Shown here in pieces: positions 45,688 to 58,100 of a DNA stretch of 64,000 nt. A program made the translations under genes and the position numbers. Numbering within the stretch: the first letter of the stretch is position 1; each line of letters begins with the position of its first letter. The notes beneath the pieces were generated by a model. The model had not been told where the DNA came from. It ran no database searches and saw only the letters and a program-made list of their open reading frames with translations. Source of the stretch: Apiospora phragmitis. Lineage: Eukaryota; Ascomycota; Sordariomycetes; Amphisphaeriales; Apiosporaceae. The stretch spans positions 2,542,001 through 2,606,000 of the forward strand of contig JAQQWL010000015.1 in assembly GCA_038363925.1 (NCBI GenBank), read 5' to 3'.

Positions 45688-46865
45688 ATGGGGAAACAGA
45701 ACCCCGAGTACTGATTGGGGACTGGGAATGTTGGAGATCCCCTCGAACACCCCTCCTAATCTCTTGTTTCAGCCGCAAGGAAATAAAATAAACGAACCTC
45801 CCACCTACCGAAGCTCTGTCCTATCACCCCCGCAGGGCTCGTGCTGGCTGCCGTGCGACGGTGCGACCGTCAGCTTGCATCCTTGGCGGCCAGCAAGCCC
45901 TTGCCTATTGGTGTGCGCGGGCTTTGTTCGCCCCATTTACCCGAACTCGTCGGACTCTTGGATGGAGATCAAATATTGTCTCTTTAGCGAGTATTGATCA
46001 TCGGATCGCTTGGCCCGAAAATGAACTGACGAGCCTGATGTCCTGCAGAAGGCAGTGCCGATCCTCGCGTGACATGATGCAGTACTTACTCCTTACATGG
46101 TGCCTGTTTCTGATAAGAGCTCCAGCTCCCAGCTTGGAGCAAACTCTACACGTTGAAGTATTACGTAGGGCAAAAGCAACGAGACTGGTCAGGTAGGCCA
46201 GGACCGAGTGCGAGTTCTAGGCCAGCCTGTGGGCGAAAGTAAGTTCACGGGGACCTCTCAGCCCGCCCGCAAACTTGACGATTATTGGTAGCTGACCTGC
46301 CGCGTTCCTGGTCGCCGCGACCGCCACACCCGGCCAGCAATTACAGTATTCAGGTGGTGTCTTGGCCACGAAGTGTTATATGCATCTCTCGCAAACATGG
46401 CCTGCTTGAGTGACGTTATGGCTGGCTGAGATCGCATTGCTTGGTTTGGCGGGCATGCGTGTCCCGTCCATGAGTAATCAGCGTCGGAAGTTCGTCACAA
46501 TAACGAAGCTTGCCAAGGTTATATAAAGTCTGCTAAATACTTAGTAAGGCTTCCGCTGTCAAGCTGGGTATTGAAGCACGCCAGTTGCTGTCAGTTAGTA
46601 ATTACCACTAGCTAAACCGTATCAGCTAATTCATGGCCGGCTATTCTGTTCAGTTAGCTATTCTGCCGTTATATATTTAACATCACTCATAATGATAGCG
46701 ACAGCATTAATGACAGCAACAATCGGTGGAGCGTTGCGGCGACAAGTAGGAGCCAGAAACTGCTATTTCGTGCTCCAACTACCCCTTTTGGGCTTGCTCT
46801 AGTAATACGTTATATTATGTGTATGATAAAGATGTACAGTACCCCGTAGCCTACCTAGTGCGCAC
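45681..46865. other. intergenic, no supported gene
   Basis: Upstream of the GTPase-patatin gene and downstream of the S28 peptidase gene. Short frames only. Confidence 0.5.
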
Positions 46866-48621
46866 TCAAGCCGTGGAAGCAACCGCCCGCTTAGCCTGCT
46901 CGAGCTTCCACTCCTGCATCCACTTCTGCACAAAGTGCGCCTCCGCCTTCTGTACCTCCGCGACCGCCGAGGGCGGCAGCTCGCTCGTCGTCTCGTTCGG
47001 GAAGCGCCCGTTCTCGTCCCAGTGGTGGACCCCGCCCGCGATCAGCTTGAACGGCTCGTCGAGGGTGTCGGCGCGCTCTGCGAGGCCCGACGCGTGGGGG
47101 GTCGCGGCCCGCCAGGGATCCCACTCGCCGTCGATGATGGCGAGGCGCGGGTACGAGATACCGAAACCGCCGTGCTTGTTGATGGCGTCGACGTCGGCCG
47201 GCTCCGTGAGGTTGAAGGCCGTCTGGCAGATCGCGGAGCCGTACGCCAGGTCCATCGTGCGCGAGACCAGGGGGAGCACGCCCTCGGGGGTGTCGCCAGT
47301 CTGGATGTAGCCCCACTGGGTGCAGTACTGCCAGGGCCACGATCTCCAGGTCTGGCTGATGTCGAAGGCGGCGAAGTTCTCGCCGAGGCCCTCGCCTGAG
47401 GCGGTCCCGAAGCACTCGTCCTGGTTTTCATCTGTACAAGTTGCAGCTGTTTCGCCGCGGACATACCCAATGTAGTTCAGCATCCGGTTGGTGAGCGTCT
47501 CCGACTCGTTGGCCCAGCCGCCGGTCTCGATTAGCTCCCCGACCCGCTCGCGCAGGGGCTCCGTGGCCGGGTACAGGACCGTGTCCGAGGTGACGTTGGC
47601 GCAGTACACGAAGAACTCGTCGCTGCTCTCCTCGGGGTCCCAGTTGTAGCTCTGCAGCGAGTAGATGCCGCTGCTGAGGGCGCTGGCGAAGTCGGCGTCC
47701 AGCGTCACGTTAGGCAGGCCGAACACCGCCTTGACCTGGGACACGTACTCGGTGCCCTTCTTCCCGAGCAGGATGTTGTCGACCACGTTGGTCAGCTTCT
47801 GGGTGGTCTCCGCGCAGCCGGCGGGGGCGTAGACGGCGGCCGCCTCGAAGTACTTCCAGTAGTCCCAGATAGCCTCGCTGACACCGGATGACGAGATGGC
47901 GCCCCAGTACGTCTCCGGGTAGAGCTTGCGCAGGAAGGCGACGAAGGCGCCCGCGTACGAGCCGCCGTAGGCGATGTAGGCCGTGGTGTTGGAGGTGAGG
48001 TCGAGGTGCTCAAGCCCCGCAAACTGGACGTGCTGGGCGAAGTAGGCCGTGTCCGCCAGGGCCTGGTCGGTCGTCAAGAAGCGCATGTTGGGGGTGCTGA
48101 GGTCCGGGACCGGCCAGCTTTCGCCGTAGTAGCGGTGCTCGAGGATGACGCCGATGCCGTTGGTCGCCTGCGCGAGCTGCGCCACGATGCCCTTCTCCAG
48201 GAACGGGAGTCGGTCCGCGCCCGACGTCTCGCCGCCGCACAGCACGATGACGGGGCCGCCGGGCTTGTGGTATTGGGCGTCGAACCAGTACCGCATGTTG
48301 TAGAATCCATCGGAATGGGGTTCGTAGAACGAGTCATTGTGGAAGTGGTCGATCGGGACAGAGATGTTGAAGGCAGGGTATTTGACGGCGACTTCGGTTT
48401 GGCGCTCGTTGATCTGCGCTCCGTTCACAGGTCTGATCTGTACAACGCAAACGAATGTTAGATTCCAACATGACAGCGCCAGAAGAAAGACTCGTCAGTC
48501 GAAGGGAAGTCAGTGAAGTACCTGTTTGCGCAGCTCCTGTAAAGTCAAAGGTGTCTTGGACAGAGCTAGGGCCGCTAACGGGGAGCGACAACAAGCTCGC
48601 CCAGTAATTGGCGCGGACCAT
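46866..48621 (-). CDS. serine peptidase family S28 (Pro-Xaa carboxypeptidase-like), secreted
   Basis: The main exon (46866-48437) encodes an S28 peptidase. The nucleophile motif is AYGGSYAGAF, the Asp is in IDGEWDPWRA, and the His in AGGVHHWDENGRF. HRYYGESWPV, FLTTDQALADTAYFAQ and CTQWGYIQTGD are also family-typical. A first exon (48522-48621) is joined by an intron 48438-48521 (GTACTT..TAACA..ACAG), giving LTLQELRKQ before IRPVNGAQINERQ. The exon 1 ATG at 48621 starts a signal peptide (MVRANYWASLLSLP), but reaching the peptidase frame requires one base less in a C4 run (G4 on the plus strand, 48580-48583). With that, the signal peptide continues into LAALALSK. S28 enzymes cleave after proline in acid secreted digestion. 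Length (about 550 aa) is normal. It is either frameshifted in its leader or a base-call error. Confidence 0.88.
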
Positions 48622-49724
48622 CTTGAAAAGGGATACGTAAGAACCCTTTTAAATCAGATTAGTTCTTCTAAGCATTAAAGCGTCCTATCTGGCTTTGGAT
48701 TGCCTTCTTCATCTCGGGTTTGGTGTATCAAGGAGAATGATGCCGGGGAGATGTATGTACTGCTGGAAAGGGAGGTCTCGACTTACCACTACTTGCGTCT
48801 TGTCGTGGATCGGGGGAAACGGACGAGTATCCACTGAGAAGGCAGACGGACGAAGACGATGGGCAGCGACTGACGGTGGGACGGACGGGCGCCGGCGCTT
48901 TATCAATAAAACGGCTGCCACTACAGCACGGGGCACGAACGCGTGTTTGCTAATAAGATCGACACCGGATGTTGGCAGGAGGAGACTACCAAGACTACCT
49001 ACCTTGATCAGAGAAGAACCCGACCCCCTTAGAGCGTAGACCGGTATATCCGGCTAGAATGTTGACGGATATCCCTCGTTGTTATCATCTTGTATAGCTG
49101 CAGGCGCCACTAACAAGATGATGATGCATCAATCAGGATCAATAAATGGCAAGTCATGGACTCAGGTACTAAGAAGTTACGAGACGGAAGAGGCAGGTGG
49201 GTGCTGAGCCGCCACTTTAGCTCGAGTCTAATCTCTCGGCAGCGGGGTTGGCCCGAAGAAGACCTCCTGGAGCTTCCCACTTCAGGGCAGGTCCGCTATT
49301 AGGTCATCCATCCACCACTCTTGCGGCGTAAAAGGAGGGATCCTGATAAATATATACTGTATGCGTGAGTTTCCCTATCATTCGCTACCTACCTGATACC
49401 TCCTAGTCGGGATTTGAACTATATATCTTCAATAATAGTCTGCTTTGTATCTTGGCCTTTCGGTTTGCCGGCTTTTTAATGTAATGGATGCCATGCCAGC
49501 ATATTGGAATGGCCCGAGTAATGTCGCAGCAGAAGGTCGCAGTGTGTTGGCGCCACCCCTCACCGCGATCGACCCTAGTGCTGCATTGTCCTTTCTGGGC
49601 CTTTGGGGGCCGCCTTGTCTTTTGCACTTATGTACGGCATTAAGCTCCTCGAATGCATAGGTATGGATGCAACCCTGCCGGCACTTGAGCGAAAGGATTG
49701 ATCCCCTCTCGCCGTCAATGGGAA
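48622..49724. other. intergenic, no supported gene
   Basis: The promoter of the S28 gene and the 3' flank of the sugar transporter. Only short frames. Confidence 0.5.
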
Positions 49725-51389
49725 TCAATGCCGCGACCTCAGCAGCGGCGTAGCCTCCTCGACCGAATCCCCCTTGGCCCCGCCGTTGGCCGGCATGCGC
49801 AAGAACTTGCCGCCGTCGACCTTGCGCACGACCCAGCTGTCCTCCTCCAGCGCCGAGTTGAAGAACTCCTGGTTCTCCTCGAAGCTGCGCCCGCCGCTCT
49901 CGGGCGAGTAGCGCCACGTCCACCAGCCCGCGAACGCGTTGGTCACCGTAAACACGAGGAAGAGCCAGTACTTCAGGTTGTTGAACACGATGGGCGTCAG
50001 CAGCGTCACCCCGAAGTTGGCCAGGCCCCAGACGATGACGCTGATGGCGCTGCCCTGGGCGCGCGCGCTGCTCGGGTAGATCTCGGTCGGGATCAGCCAC
50101 ACGGTCGCGAGCCAGCAGATGCCGAAGATGGCCGTTGCGGCGAACATGACGATGGACCCCGGGATCTCGGCGGCGAGCCGGCTGACATCGCGCACGTCGA
50201 GGGAGAGGGCGCCGAAGACGGTAAGTAATGCAAAGCACGTTGACAGGCCCACGGAGCCCCAAACCATCAGCTTGCGCCGGCCGTAGCGGTCGATCCACAG
50301 CCAGGCGACCGTCATGAACAGGAAGTAACTGATGAAGTTCCCCAACGTCACGTATTCCGCCTCCCGCACGCCGAACCCGAGAAGCTCGAACACTTGGGGG
50401 CCGTAGACGCTCACGGCGCCGTAGCCGGTCAAGGCCTGGTTGATCTGGCCCATGACGGTAACCATGCTGGGGTGGAACTGACTGCCGCTGGGCAGCAGCA
50501 TATCCATGTAGCCGATCTTTTCGTTGTTGTCGTCCTCCTCCCGCTGCGCCGCACTCAGCTCCTGGAGCATGTCCTGCGCCTTGTCCTCCCCGCGCAACGT
50601 GACGAGCGCCTCCCTGGCCTCCTCCTTCCGCCACTTGCTCATGTACCACCTGGGCGTCTCGGGCAGGCGGGAGATGAGGGAGAGCAGCAGGACGGGGAAC
50701 ACCTGCATGGCCACGATCGGGATCCGCCACGCCCACTCGCTCTCCTTCCCGAGGGCCGAGGTGGCCACCAGGTTGATGGCGAACGCCACCAGCAGCCCGA
50801 AGATGTTCATCTGGAACTCCTGCGCCAGCGCGCGGCCGCGCGCCTCGTCCTTGGCCAGCTCCGCGCTGTAAACGGGGATCGTCGCATCGATGCCGCCGAC
50901 GGCCAGCCCGAGCACGACGCGGCCGGCCAGCATGCACGCGAGGGCGGCGCCGCCCCAGGGGTTCGCGCCGCGGGGGCCCAGGCCGGCGACGAACATCAGC
51001 AGGTTGCCCACGATGGCGGTCACGAGGCAGGCAAAGATGGAGGGCTTGCGCCCCTTCTTGTCAGCCCAGCTCGAGGCCGCCACCGCGCCCACGGCGCAGC
51101 CCAGGTAGTACACGGACACGATGATGCCGACGACGGGCGAGGTCTCGGCTATCTGCATCGTCCGCAGGTACGAGCGGTTCGTGTTCACCATGGACATCAT
51201 TCCCTGGTCGTACCCGTATAACGCGCTGCACCACCACACACAGGTAATTAGCACACATTGGGAACGAAGCACAACCCCCACAAGTATCACTTACATGGCC
51301 GTACTGCTGAACAGCACGATCTCGTTCTTTTTCGAGATGATGGGCTTTGCCTCAGCGCCTTCGGCAGGCTCCGCCGGTGGGAAAGGCAT
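49725..51389 (-). CDS. MFS sugar transporter (sugar porter family)
   Basis: Exon 1 (51295-51389) from the ATG at 51389 (MPFPPAEPAEGAEAKPIISK) is joined over a 69-base intron (51226-51294, GTAAGT..GCTAAT..GCAG) to exon 2 (49725-51225), giving about 531 residues with no frame break. An in-frame stop lies just upstream of the ATG. About twelve membrane segments are present. Sugar-porter signatures are ALYGYDQGMMS (segment 1), SWADKKGRKPS (motif A), GRVVLGLAVGGIDATIPVY, RLPETPRWY, QINQALTGYG, DRYGRRKLMVWG and WLIPTEIYPSSARAQG. It acts at the plasma membrane, likely as a proton-coupled hexose or related sugar importer; the substrate cannot be read from sequence. Confidence 0.92.
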
Positions 51390-52547
51390 GATTGGCTACG
51401 TGATGGTTGTTCCTTTCTAGCAAGTACATGTGTGTGCAATGAAGTAATAGCTGCCGCTTTTCTTCTTAGTGTTCTGAGGTCTGTCGCTTATCTGTTGAAA
51501 ACTTGTTCGATAAGACATACAATTTCGAGACACCGGCGAATCGGAAAGCTTGAGTAAAACCAACCAACGGGTTATTGTGCAACAGAGAGGGTGGCAGGAA
51601 CTGTTGAAGCCACCTAGCTCGACGACCTCCCTCTCTCTTTATTAAGATCTTGCAAGCCAATCTCGTGCGGTTATCGACCGCCGCTGGGCGGGGTGGGTAG
51701 ATTATCCCTGATCAGGTGCGGACGGCAGGGGAGTTTCCTAAGGCGATCGCAAGAGCCTACCGCCATCGTTAAAAAAGTGCGACGCTAGCCAGGCGCAATG
51801 ACATAATTTTTTCCCGTGGCGCAAAGAGAGTTCTTCGTACCCAAACATGTCTCGCATTTTTCTTATCTCGATTTACTTTTTTGCGTGAGTAAGTGACATG
51901 AAAGTAATAAAGCCATCGTTTCTGTAAGCTGATTCATGTAAATGCTCACTGACAGAATGTACAATAAATCATCAGTGGCGGCCGGATCGCGACCCGATGT
52001 GCAGAATGAATGACCGGATGATCAGTGTTGGTGGTGAATGTCCCGTGGGGGGCGCAGATGGAGGGGCTGCCAGACTGCTGCACGACGTCACACCACTAAA
52101 GACCAAAAACTTGGTGGCTGCGATGTACAATTGCTCGAAAACACATGCTAAATGCGATACGGATGTGAACTTGTCAGTTGTTCAATTATATATGTATTCA
52201 TTCTGTTGATTGCCCATGTCAATCCGTCAAGTGGAAATGGCTTCTACATAAATTAAATACCTATATTAGATTACAACGGCGTAGGGTGGTTTTCGTAGAG
52301 TTGGACATTTGATATATTTCGCACTGGTCGCAAAACATATTTCCCCCGGATATAAGATGAATGGAAGTTTAACGCTGCAGGTTTTATTTATTCGCTAAAT
52401 CTGTTAATATTTCACAATTGAATGCGTCCGTTTCATGAGATACAGAAGAAAGTGTCAATCGACTTGAGTGCTGAGGAAAGCAGCTCTTCTTTTCACCCAC
52501 AGACAGAGCGGCGGCACTTTCAAGAACGACGACATGCACCGCATCCT
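51390..52547. other. intergenic, no supported gene
   Basis: The transporter promoter, then AT-richer sequence with short frames only. Confidence 0.5.
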
Positions 52548-54180
52548 TCAAGGATCATAGGGGCCCCTTGCCCTCCGACCAGTCAACAACTCCGCCGCAC
52601 CGTCCTCTCTGACCAGATAAACATCCTCATGGCGGACGCCGAACTTGCCCTCCAGGTAGATGCCCGGCTCATTGGTGAAGGACATCCCCGGCTGCAGTAG
52701 GACCTTCTTGTTCCACTTGTTTAGGTAAGGAGACTCGTGGGCTATAGTAGTCAATTATTGTCAGTCCAGGGTAAGTAAATTGAATGTCCAATCTAGTGTG
52801 TGAAGGCTACAGGTGGGTTTGGGGGTGAGAGCTAGCTACTGACCTTTGATACCGATGCCGTGGCCGAGCCGATGCGTGAAGCCGTACCCGTAGCCCGCCT
52901 CCTCGATGACGGTCCGCGCCGCGATGTCCACGTCTGCCGCCGTGTGGTTCGGCAGGAAGGCGGCCGCGGCGGCCGTCTGCGCTTGCAGGACAATGTCCCA
53001 CACCTTCAGCTTCTCGGCGCGGAGCTCCGAGGTCGTGGACGCCGATACCGACGCAGGGTCGTAGGGGGGCGATGGCGTCCGGATGCACTCCGGTAGGAAG
53101 GCTAGAAACTTCGCCAGCCACGAAGACGGCTGCGGCTTCGGTGGGTCGATGAAGAAGCTCCGGCAGATGTCGGAGGAGTACCCAAGATAGTGCGCCCTGG
53201 GGAAATGAAAACCCGGTTAGTAGGGGGTCTACGTTTCATAACCGGTGCATCGCATCTCATATCTCTTTCTCTACTCTCTCTCTCTCTCTACTTACCCGAC
53301 GTCAATAACCACCATGCTCTCCTCCGTCAGCTTCTTCCCGCCCGTGACGAACCCCCCATGCGGCAACGCCCCGTGCTCCTCAAACAGCACGATGTTGAAG
53401 AAGAGCCCGAACCCGACCGACACCAGCGCGGCGTCCAGGATGTCCCGCACCTGGTCCTCGGTGAGGCCCAGCACGAGGCATGGTCGCATCGCGCGCACGG
53501 CCACCACGGTGCCCGTGTTGACCGCCCGCAGGAGCTCGACCTCGGCGGGACTCTTGGTCTGGCGCACGAGCTCGACCTCGGGGCTGAGCCCGACCGTCTC
53601 AAACCCGGTCCCGGCCAGGCCGCGCGAGATGAAGTCGCGGATCTCCTCGTCCATCATCAGCTTAGGGGGGGCCGAGGTCACACCCTTCTCCTTCTTGAAC
53701 AGGTGCGATTCCATCAGGGTGGCGTACGGGTCCCTGTGCTCCTCCCAGATAACGATGTCGAGCTCGGCATCGTCCCGGGAACGGAATGCCCAGCATGCGG
53801 ACGCGGCCCTCCTCGAAGTGCGGCGCGAGGAAAGCCGTCTTGGCGACGACCTCGCCCGTGGCCTCGAGCGTCTGCGGCAGCACGAGCATCAGGAACGGCC
53901 GCTCCTCGGGCTCCCACGGCTCCCAGTCCGGCTGGGAGACGTTGGCGTAGTACTGGAACGTGTAGCCCGGCTCGAGGACGAAGGCGTCGGCGCCCGACGC
54001 GAACAGCGCCCGCGCCAGCCGGTCGCGGCGCTCTAGGAACTCGTCGGCCGTGATGGGCATCGCGGGGTCCAGGAAGGACAGGTCCGATTGGAATTTGGCG
54101 ATGGCGCATTGCTGCACCTTCGCCACGTTCGGTTCCGTGCTCTGTGGCCGATGTCCGAGTGGTAGCCCATCTTTGAAAGC
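52548..54180 (-). CDS. M24 metallopeptidase with creatinase-type N-domain (Xaa-Pro dipeptidase-like), one frameshift
   Basis: Three exons are identified: 53296 to about 54180, 52844-53196 and 52548-52741, with introns 53197-53295 (GTAAGT..CTAAC..CCAG) and 52742-52843. The creatinase N-domain includes EPGYTFQYYANVSQPDWEPW. The catalytic domain has all five metal ligands: D in VVIDVGAHY, D in YSSDICRSFF, H in HRLGHGIGIK, E in FTNEPGIYLEG, and E in VRHEDVYLV. Near 53775, in TCCCGGGA, the frame shifts by one base between GIPFPG and DAELDIVIWEEHRDP, which would remove the catalytic half unless it is a sequencing error. The N-terminal start is not fixed; the frame is open above 54126 without an obvious ATG, and another exon is likely upstream. 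Expected to act as a metal-dependent aminopeptidase or dipeptidase. Confidence 0.82.
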
Positions 54181-56319
54181 CCAAATGAGGGTGAGTAGTC
54201 CTGTAGAGAGTAAAGAGTTCGGGCGAGGCGATGAATAGTCCGCCGCCTGTATTTCGTCGCTGTGGCTACCACTACATTTGGTGATTGCGACTGAGCCAGG
54301 TGCTCTGCATGCTGCAGCTTTTCAAAATCCATCATTGCGCTTCCAAACAGCCCACGACACCCAAGTGATAATGTAATTGGGACTAGAAGTAAAGTATTAG
54401 GAGCCTCGCTTAAGAGACACCACGCCTCAGCCTATTTTGCCATGGTCCGAAAGAAAGCCCTAGGTACGCACGTCGGCATGATGTGCGATGCTGTGGGGTA
54501 GGTGATAGTCTACCCGGACCGGGCAACCCCGATTTGCGGAGACGACTGGACATGAACTAAACCCTTTGTCAACTTGAGCCGGCCGTTGTCGATGCAGCAA
54601 CTGTCGCTTTCGTGGTCCAAAACAAGCTTCGCAAGGTCCCTCTAAACCCGGCATTCCCGGGATTCCAATCCTGTTTCCCGTCGACCCCTACCAGTGGTTT
54701 GGGGGAGCAAGGCCGCGAAACCCCGCAGTCCAGCTCCCATAACCCCTGAACTACCGTGGATCAGTTCAACTTTTAATTCGCCAATTGACTCCAACGTCGA
54801 CGGGGTCCTGTCCCTGGCGTGCTTCAACCACCATCGCTGCATCTACCGCTTCCGTTGCTGTTCCCGTCTCTCCAGTTACTGTTATCTGTCGTAGCGCAGC
54901 TTCTTGACCTGCTCATGTTGGAAGAAGGTGATCGCAAGCCACTATTCTTACTCTCGACCACGGACCTGCCTTGGGGATACTTGACTCACTGGAACTGAAA
55001 TGCAAGGTCTGAAAGCAAGTATGCGCTTCAACATGACTATCGTGCATTCATTCCTCCATTTAGTATTAGCCGTCCACATCGCTCAAAAAGACTTGGTTCC
55101 CGCAAAGAGATGGTATTAAAAGGCGAGTCTTGCAGGGCGTTTTATGAGGATTTGGACGTGGCGCATTTGCGGGACGATGGTTTGCACTTACACGAGTTGG
55201 TGGCAGGGTAGAGAACCCCAAAAACTGACATGAGAATGTCAATCCACCAACACCGTTTGACAGTTTTAGTAACTCCAAGGCCTGGTCAGGTATTGACATA
55301 GCATTCCTATACCCGTCTCCTCGCTATACGCCCATGCGCCCAGGCTTGACTTTCAGTCCTGGTCAACCTCTCTTCCCTCCATACAAACTCCATACCCACG
55401 TCTCAGAGACAGAGCCGATCAGCCAACTTGTTCCAACCTGGCTGGAGATATCTTTCATCCAGCTAATGCTGCCTTCCCTCCCCAATATCCCCATACATAG
55501 TACCCAAGGCAAGAAGAACTTCGAATACGAGTAAATGTTTTCCAGGCAATTAGTTACATCTATCTTTGCTTCTCCGTTCATCGTTTTCCCTCTCTGCTTC
55601 TCGAGAGCAGGCCGCCAGGCGGATGTGTACGAGTGGGTGTTTGGAACATTGAATATGCCTTAATCAGGTATTCTGGGTGTCATGTGTTTATTGGCTCCCA
55701 TTTTACCACCAAATGGTTATGAGCGTGGTATTCAGAACCGATCATGCTTGAGCTGGGCTCTTCGGGATTCCGGGGATTCGGAAGCCGGAACACCGGGTAT
55801 CGATAACCTAGTAGTGCGATGCAACAGCGACAAGGGGACCGACCGACTAGGTACTATGTACTCCGTAACCACTCCTAGGTTAATGGCAGATGTGACCCCG
55901 CATCATACTGGAACTTGCCGCTTATCACCGGACTTCAATATCGGCGCTGTGCCGCTTCTGTTCGGCTGGATCCCGCAACCGCCCACTCACTCTTATCATT
56001 ACGCAGACCGGCCTAGCGTATCATTGTTCTTCTTAAAGAGACCTCGGGGAGAAGATCAAGAAGGGACTGAGGAGTTACAATTTCGTATCCCCTGCGTCTC
56101 AGTCTCGGACTGAAATAGTGGCAGTTGACAGTATCGGCATAAATGGGATTGCGTTTTGATTGACTTTTCATGTGTAATAACGGGGTCGCACACGGCCAGG
56201 CCATTCTATCATTGAAACCAAATGTTGTACCTAGTGCCGTTCTCTTCTCGTTACATCTAGTTCCATGTTGAAGAAAATAACTGGTTGTTCCCGATTCGCC
56301 AATCGTTGAGCAAAACAAC
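54181..56319. other. intergenic, no supported gene apart from a possible upstream exon of the M24 gene
   Basis: A minus-strand ATG frame at 54335 (MMDFEKLQHAEHLAQSQS) could be a 5' exon of the M24 gene but does not join it convincingly. The rest has short unrecognised frames and the promoter of the Git1-like transporter. Confidence 0.4.
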
Positions 56320-57991
56320 ATGGCTGCACACCCAGTCAATCCAATGGCAAAGCCAGAAGAGAAATCCATGGCAATACCAGACCAAAAGAAAGCCGCGGCC
56401 CCCTCTGACGCGCTCACGACTACTGACGATGTCGAGATCCAACCCGGCGACGCCCCAGAGAAGACCTACTTCAACAAAACCTCCGTCTGGCTCATGATTC
56501 TCTTCTCAGGCCTGGCGATCGGTTCAGACGGCTAGTAAGCATCTCCATCCACCTCAGCTCGCCCCTCTATCCGAGAAACTCATATGCGCAACAGCAACGC
56601 CGCCGTCATCGGCAACGTCGAACTCCTCCTCGCCCACCTCTACCCCACCTCCCTAACGACAGCCATCTACCAGCGCCTCTCCAACGCCTTCCTAATCGGC
56701 ATGATTGTCGGCATGCTCCTCTTCGGCGTCGTCGCCGACCAGCTCGGCCGCAAGACGGGCGCCGTCGCCACCACGCTGCTCCTCGTGCTCGGCATCGCGC
56801 TGTCCGCGGCCGCCTCTGGTCCTCCCGAAACCGGCCTGTTCTGGATGCTCATCGTCGCGCGCGGCGTCGCGGGGGTCGGCGCGGGCGGCGAGTACCCCGT
56901 TAGCGGCGCCGGCGCCGCCGAGGCCACCGACGAGAGCGCGCACCACCGCAAGCGCCGCGGCTTCATGTTCGCGATGTTGGCGGACCTGTCGGCGTCGCTG
57001 GGCTACGTTTGGGGCGGACTGGTACCCTTGTTGCTGCTGCTGTGCGTAGGCCAACAACAGAGCAAGTACGACATCGTCTGGCGCACCTCCTTCGCCGTCG
57101 GCCTGATCCCCCCGCTCGCCATCTTCTGGTTCCGCTTGCGCATGTCCGTCTCGACGGCGTACCGCAAGTCCGCGATGCGCCGGCAGCGCGTGCCCTACTG
57201 GCTGGCCCTGAAGCGCTATTGGCGGCCGCTGCTCGGCTGCGCGGCCACCTGGTTCCTATACAACTGGATCTCGATCCCGTTCGGCATCTTCAGCTCGACC
57301 ATCATCTCGCGCAGCAACCCTGACGACAGCCTGGTCAAGAGCCTGGGCTGGGGCGTCGTCATCAACTGCTTTTACATACCCGGCCCCTTCGTCGGCGGCT
57401 ACCTGTCCGACAAGATCGGCCGGCAAGACCATGGCCCTCGGTTTCACGCTGCAGGCCGTCCTGGGGTTTGTTCTGGGCGGCGCCATGGTTCAAATCCAGA
57501 ACATCTTCCCGCTCTTTGTGATTCTCTATGGCGTTTTCTTGACACTTGGCGAGGTGGGGCCTGGAAGGTTCGTCGTCGGGTAAAACCCCTTTTTTTCAAG
57601 GCATCATCACTGACAAAGTTCACGCAGCACGGTCGTCCTCGCCGCATCCGAGTGCTTCCCCACCTCCATCCGCGGCCAGATGATGGGTCTGATCGCCGCC
57701 TTCTCGAAAGCCGGGGCGGCCATCGGCACGCAGGTGTTCACCGCCATTCTGAACGCGTACACCGACAGCGACGCCACGAAAGGGAACCAGGTCGCGTTCC
57801 TCATCGGCTCGGGCTTCGCGGTGCTCGGTGCGCTCATCGCCCTTTTCGTCATCCCCGAAATGTCTCGTCGCTTGGGCGACAACGACCAGGCTTGGAAACA
57901 GTATCTGCAGGAGCATGGATGGGAGGCCGATTGGGGCGACAATGTCACCCAGGATCCGTCGGCAGTTGTGATGAATCGGACTGTGTCGTAA
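56320..57991 (+). CDS. MFS transporter, Git1 / glycerophosphodiester-phosphate family, one frameshift
   Basis: Three exons (56320-56534, 56595-57567, 57628-57991) are separated by two 60-base introns (GTAAGC..ACAG and GTTCGT..GCAG) that restore SDGYNAAVIGN and EVGPGSTVVLAASECFP. The ATG at 56320 is in good context (AACAATGG). Motifs include QLGRKTGAVATT, RGVAGVGAGGEYPVSGAGAA, KRRGFMFAMLADLSASLGY, YNWISIPFGIFSSTI, KSLGWGVVINCFYIPGPFVG and YLSDKIGR. These are typical of fungal Git1-like carriers of glycerophosphoinositol/glycerophosphocholine or phosphate. At 57421-57430 a one-base excess (or two-base loss) changes GRKTMALGF into a wrong frame. As given, the protein is cut at two thirds; otherwise about 516 aa. 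Plasma membrane; proton-coupled import inferred from the family. Confidence 0.85.
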
Positions 57992-58100
57992 TGAATGACC
58001 GTCCAAGTGGATACTCTTATTATGCCAGATTAAGTTTACAAGAAGATCGGCCCCGAAGACCGGCAGGTTCCAGAAAATCCCCTCTCCTACTAGTATTTCC

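Noticed and set aside
45535..45778. proline-rich minus-strand frames over the poly(G) tract
   Set aside because: Proline runs are the translation of the G homopolymer; no supporting coding signal.
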